This document shows positions 7,758 through 10,176 of a stretch of DNA of 10,176 nt, in pieces; the first letter of the stretch is position 1; each line of letters opens with the position of its first letter. Below the pieces are notes generated by a model. The model was not told where the DNA came from. It worked only from the letters and a program-made list of their open reading frames with translations, and made no database searches. This stretch comes from Rickettsiales bacterium (GTDB lineage Bacteria > Pseudomonadota > Alphaproteobacteria > Methylaequorales > Methylaequoraceae). A program made the position numbers and the translations under genes. The DNA is taken from NCBI GenBank assembly GCA_002715305.1, contig PAYV01000027.1:1-10176 (forward strand), written 5' to 3'.

Positions 7758-8909
7758 TTATTCAATTGCTCTTAAAGTTTCCCTCATCGTCATATAATTT
7801 GATTGTAAATTTTTCTTTAATTTTAAAATACTTACCATGTCATGTCTTAAAATAAGTCCATTCGAATCAATTCCAGGAACCTTTGTAGGAATGAATACAT
7901 CAAATTTATTTTTAGATTTTATACCTGGGTGACCTATAAAAATATTTTTTTTAAAGTAATCTATTTTAGGGTTTGGGTTTAAATTAGAAAAGTAGATCTG
8001 TAAATCTAAATATTCCATAAATTTTCTACTATTAAATTCATATGGATTATATTGCGGTCCAATTTGAGTAAAAGATACTGCATTTGGAAATCCAGTTTTC
8101 GATACACATGCATTTACAAAGCCAGCTGAATTATTAGATCCCAATACACTAAACATTTTTGTTAACTTTAATTCATTTAGTGATCTTACTAGGTCAAAAC
8201 ATGCTGAGATAAAAGGATAATCATCTATTTGAAAGTTAGGTATAATCACTGGGTATTTTGATTTCTTAAAATATTTAGAAATTGTTGAAAATCTTTTACC
8301 AAAATTTGTATCGTTATTAGCAAACGAAGACTTTACTAAATTAATTTCACTTTCAAAGTTTTTTTGGGAGAAAAATAAAATATTTTCTTTTTTTAATTTT
8401 GGAGAAAAACAAGTAAAAAAAAATTTTTTTCTCCATTTATAATTGCTTAAAAAATTTTGAATAAATTTACTACTCCAACCAATAAAAAGAATAAAATCCG
8501 ATCTTTTTTTTACCTCATTTAATGTTACAAATGAGCCTCCATATCTATGAAAGTTTATATAGAAATTACTAATTTCTTTCCAATTGGAGTGATTAAAGGA
8601 AAATCTTTTTTTTTCAGCATAATCAAGAATATCATAAATAGATAATTGATCACAATTTAATCCATCTATATGAATTTCTTCTGAATCTTTGGTTAAATTT
8701 TTTATTTCTTTGATTGCTTGTATTAAACTAACCTTTCTTCCTTTTATCATAGGTGAGGCATTTAAAGAAAAAGTCTTCAAACTTTCATCAAGGTATGGAT
8801 TTTCTTCTATAAAAATTTCTTCATTGTCATCAAAACTTATTTTTTTTTTTCTAGAAAAACAAAAAGGGTAAATATCCCTTTGAATATTTTTTTTATTTAT
8901 ATTTGACAT
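7758..8909 (-). CDS. fhcB: Formyltransferase/hydrolase complex subunit B (FhcB)
   Basis: Diverged homologue of formylmethanofuran dehydrogenase subunit B (molybdopterin oxidoreductase fold). In bacteria FhcB has lost the redox centre and is a structural partner in the hydrolytic Fhc complex. Family marks are GGSFVTLNEVKKRSDFILFIG (about 124-144), GSNNSAG (257-263) with KTGFPNAVSF (271-280), and the C-terminal IDSNGLILRHDMV pattern seen in subunit B proteins. The N-terminus keeps DIYPFCFS where archaeal and tungsten/molybdenum relatives have a CPFCxxxC-type iron-sulfur motif; only one cysteine (C17) remains. I chose the ATG at 8909 (383 residues). An in-frame TTG at 8915 is an alternative start. 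The gene overlaps the end of pcd by 17 bases. It is very rich in Lys, Phe and Asn, more diverged than FhcD, and contains an 11-base A tract. Identity is supported mainly by position and these motifs. Confidence 0.8.
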   Translation of the reverse strand: MSNINKKNIQRDIYPFCFSRKKKISFDDNEEIFIEENPYLDESLKTFSLNASPMIKGRKVSLIQAIKEIKNLTKDSEEIHIDGLNCDQLSIYDILDYAEKKRFSFNHSNWKEISNFYINFHRYGGSFVTLNEVKKRSDFILFIGWSSKFIQNFLSNYKWRKKFFFTCFSPKLKKENILFFSQKNFESEINLVKSSFANNDTNFGKRFSTISKYFKKSKYPVIIPNFQIDDYPFISACFDLVRSLNELKLTKMFSVLGSNNSAGFVNACVSKTGFPNAVSFTQIGPQYNPYEFNSRKFMEYLDLQIYFSNLNPNPKIDYFKKNIFIGHPGIKSKNKFDVFIPTKVPGIDSNGLILRHDMVSILKLKKNLQSNYMTMRETLRAIE

Positions 8910-9267
8910 ATGCAAATCTTGCGTCCGTTGGAGTTCCCTCTAAAGATAATTTTTCTTGTCTTGGGTTCCATAATACGAAATCATCAATTTTTTTTGCTAA
9001 TTCGAAATCTAAGTCAGTAATTCCCTTTTTTGCATGGTTCATTAATTTAACCTCAACAAAAGCGTATGATGCAACAATATCAGGATGATGCCAAGCCACT
9101 TCTGCCAAATGACCCACGGCATTAATAACCATTAAAGTTCCTTTCCAACTATGTGTTTTGAACTTTTTTCTAATCCACTTTCCGTCATATTCCCAATCTT
9201 CTAAAGTTGACTTCAAAATTTCATTTATCTCTTCTTCATTATAGACTTTAATTTCTTTATCATTCAT
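8893..9267 (-). CDS. Pterin-4a-carbinolamine dehydratase family protein
   Basis: Small protein (124 residues) of the PCD/DCoH family, which dehydrates 4a-hydroxytetrahydropterins. The signature is AEVAWHHPDIVASYAFVEVKLMNHAKKGITDLD, with the catalytic H60-H61-P62 and the later H78 plus T84-D85/D87 region. The early tryptophans W25 and W31 (DWEYDGKWIRKKF) match the substrate-binding N-terminal part. The final 20 residues extend beyond short PCDs. It heads the operon with fhcB, overlaps it, and lies opposite mptG. This suggests a role with methanopterin-type pterins rather than recycling biopterin for phenylalanine hydroxylase, of which there is no sign here. Related pcd genes are reported near H4MPT genes in methylotrophs. 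It has the strongest ribosome site in the window. Family assignment is confident; the physiological substrate is inferred. Confidence 0.88.
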   Translation of the reverse strand: MNDKEIKVYNEEEINEILKSTLEDWEYDGKWIRKKFKTHSWKGTLMVINAVGHLAEVAWHHPDIVASYAFVEVKLMNHAKKGITDLDFELAKKIDDFVLWNPRQEKLSLEGTPTDARFAYVKYK

Positions 9268-9360
9268 TCCAAATTTCTCCTAAATTTGTTATTAAATATT
9301 AATTAGAAATATAAATATCATAAATACAACCCATTTATAAAATTTTATTTGCTTATAAAT
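9268..9360. promoter_or_regulatory. Divergent pcd-fhc / mptG promoter region
   Basis: This 93-base, almost entirely A/T gap separates the leftward pcd-fhcB-fhcD-fhcC operon from the rightward mptG gene, so it should hold both promoters and perhaps shared control of the C1 module. On the minus strand TTGTAT (9324-9329) and TAATTA (9300-9305), 18 bases apart, are a plausible -35/-10 pair. On the plus strand TATAAAAT (9336-9343) could be a -10 for mptG, which lacks an obvious Shine-Dalgarno. The base composition makes chance matches likely, so only the region, not the elements, is well supported. Confidence 0.45.
9275..9281 (-). promoter_or_regulatory. Shine-Dalgarno site of the pcd-fhc operon
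   Basis: On the minus strand this reads AGGAGAA, seven bases before the pcd ATG at 9267. It fixes that start over the in-frame alternatives and is the only near-consensus ribosome binding site seen upstream of a gene in this window. Confidence 0.75.
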
Positions 9361-10176
9361 ATGAAAAAAAAAATAAGAATAAGCACACCTTCAAGAATTC
9401 ATCTTGGTTTTCTTGAATTAGATGATTCTTCTGAAAGAATTTTTGGTAGCCTTGGTTTAACAATTTCAAAATTTGAGAATATCATTGAAATCTCTAAACA
9501 TAAAAAATTTCAAATTATTTCAAATGACCAAAATACTAAAAGAAGAATTGAAGAAATGATTAAAATTTTAAAAAAAAATTATCAAATCCATGGATGTAAA
9601 ATTGAGATTTTAAAAACAATTCCGCAACATATTGGATTAGGCTCTGGAACACAGCTTACATTGGCGATCATCTCTCTAATTTCAGAATTAAATAACTTGA
9701 ATCTAAATCCTAAGAATATTAGTTCAATGTTTGGTAGAGGGCGTAGGTCCGGAATAGGAATAGAATCCTTTAGGACAGGAGGTTTTATAGTCGATTGTGG
9801 AAAGCAAAGAAGATCAAATTCAATACCACCAGTTTTTTTTAATTCTAAATGGCCAAGAGAGTGGAAAATAATCCTTATTTTCGATAATTCTATAGTTGGA
9901 GTGTCAGGAAAAAATGAAACTCAAGAATTTAAAAAAATTGCACTTACACACCCCAAAATTTGTAAAGAAAACTGCAAAGCCTTATTAATGGAAATCTTAC
10001 CAGGATTATTGGAAAAAAACTTCTATGTTTTTACTAGAGGCTTAAGAAAAATTCAGGAAAACATGTCAAAAGTTTTTTATTCAAATAAAAAAAAATACAC
10101 AAGTCAGAAAGTTGAAAAGATTTTTAAGTTCTTAGTAAAAAAAAAAAATTACAGGATTTGGTCAAACATCTTGGGG
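9361..10176 (+). CDS. mptG: Beta-ribofuranosylaminobenzene 5'-phosphate synthase, 3'-truncated by window edge
   Basis: GHMP-kinase-fold enzyme that condenses 4-aminobenzoate (or 4-hydroxybenzoate) with phosphoribosyl pyrophosphate, releasing CO2. This is the first committed step of methanopterin synthesis. Translation from the ATG at 9361 gives 272 open codons to the right edge. Diagnostic motifs are the N-terminal STPSRIHLGFLEL (about 8-20), the GHMP glycine loop PQHIGLGSGTQLTLAI (88-103), and GRGRRSGIGIESFRTGGFIVDCG (126-148), which is highly specific for beta-RFAP synthases. The downstream LRKIQENM helix also fits. Family members are typically somewhat over 300 residues, so only the C-terminal part is missing. 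A 12-base A tract (10137-10148) lies near the edge, and the frame appears to hold across it. Divergent from the pcd-fhc operon; its presence supports cofactor synthesis in the same organism. Confidence 0.93.
   Translation, partial: MKKKIRISTPSRIHLGFLELDDSSERIFGSLGLTISKFENIIEISKHKKFQIISNDQNTKRRIEEMIKILKKNYQIHGCKIEILKTIPQHIGLGSGTQLTLAIISLISELNNLNLNPKNISSMFGRGRRSGIGIESFRTGGFIVDCGKQRRSNSIPPVFFNSKWPREWKIILIFDNSIVGVSGKNETQEFKKIALTHPKICKENCKALLMEILPGLLEKNFYVFTRGLRKIQENMSKVFYSNKKKYTSQKVEKIFKFLVKKKNYRIWSNILG

Noticed and set aside
8689..8871. Plus-strand open frame of 60 residues
   Set aside because: Antisense to fhcB, explained by strand bias of the lysine-rich coding sequence.
8913..8915. TTG as the start of fhcB
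   Set aside because: An in-frame ATG two codons later is a more likely start and neither has a better ribosome site; kept only as an alternative.
8903..9088. Plus-strand open frame of 61 residues
   Set aside because: Antisense to the pcd gene, which carries an intact HHP signature and a strong Shine-Dalgarno.

Overview
This window is a compact, strongly AT-rich bacterial segment with almost no intergenic DNA. It carries two recognisable metabolic modules. The left part (about 1-6032) is a hopanoid (bacterial triterpenoid lipid) locus. The right part (about 6042-10176) is a tetrahydromethanopterin (H4MPT)-linked one-carbon locus of the kind used by methylotrophic bacteria to oxidise formaldehyde to formate. 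Hopanoid genes of the hpnA/G/H/M type combined with bacterial fhc genes suggest an alphaproteobacterium. The low GC, lysine/asparagine/isoleucine-rich proteins and overlapping genes suggest a streamlined, perhaps marine, lineage. That placement is inference; no rRNA or other taxonomic marker is present.

Layout. Plus strand 1-2225: the C-terminal three quarters of squalene-hopene cyclase (shc, cut by the left edge) overlapping hpnG. Minus strand 5357-2222: hpnA, ispH and hpnH, apparently one operon reading leftward. hpnG and hpnH converge and share a CTAG in which both stop. Plus strand 5400-6032: hpnM, a periplasmic MlaC/Ttg2D-like protein, divergent from hpnA. Minus strand 9267-6042: a pterin-4a-carbinolamine dehydratase homologue, fhcB, fhcD and fhcC as a tightly packed operon. 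Plus strand 9361-10176: mptG (beta-RFAP synthase, first committed step of methanopterin synthesis), cut by the right edge. A 93-bp divergent region separates it from the pcd-fhc operon.

How the genes work together. IspH supplies isoprenoid precursors. Shc cyclises squalene to hopene. HpnH adds an adenosyl side chain. HpnG removes adenine to start the extended (C35) hopanoid branch. HpnA is a hopanoid-associated sugar epimerase-like enzyme and HpnM is linked to hopanoid transport. In the C1 module, MptG makes the H4MPT precursor, FhcD moves the formyl group from formyl-H4MPT to the furan cofactor, and FhcB and FhcC are structural subunits of the formyltransferase/hydrolase complex.

The most notable point is that fhcA, the zinc amidohydrolase subunit that releases formate and normally lies between fhcB and fhcD, is absent. 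Only 13 bases separate fhcB from fhcD. Other points are the degenerate cysteine motif of FhcB, the pcd gene heading the fhc operon, and long homopolymer A tracts inside hpnA, mptG and fhcB. No tRNA, rRNA, insertion sequence, CRISPR array or gene-free stretch above 300 bases was seen.
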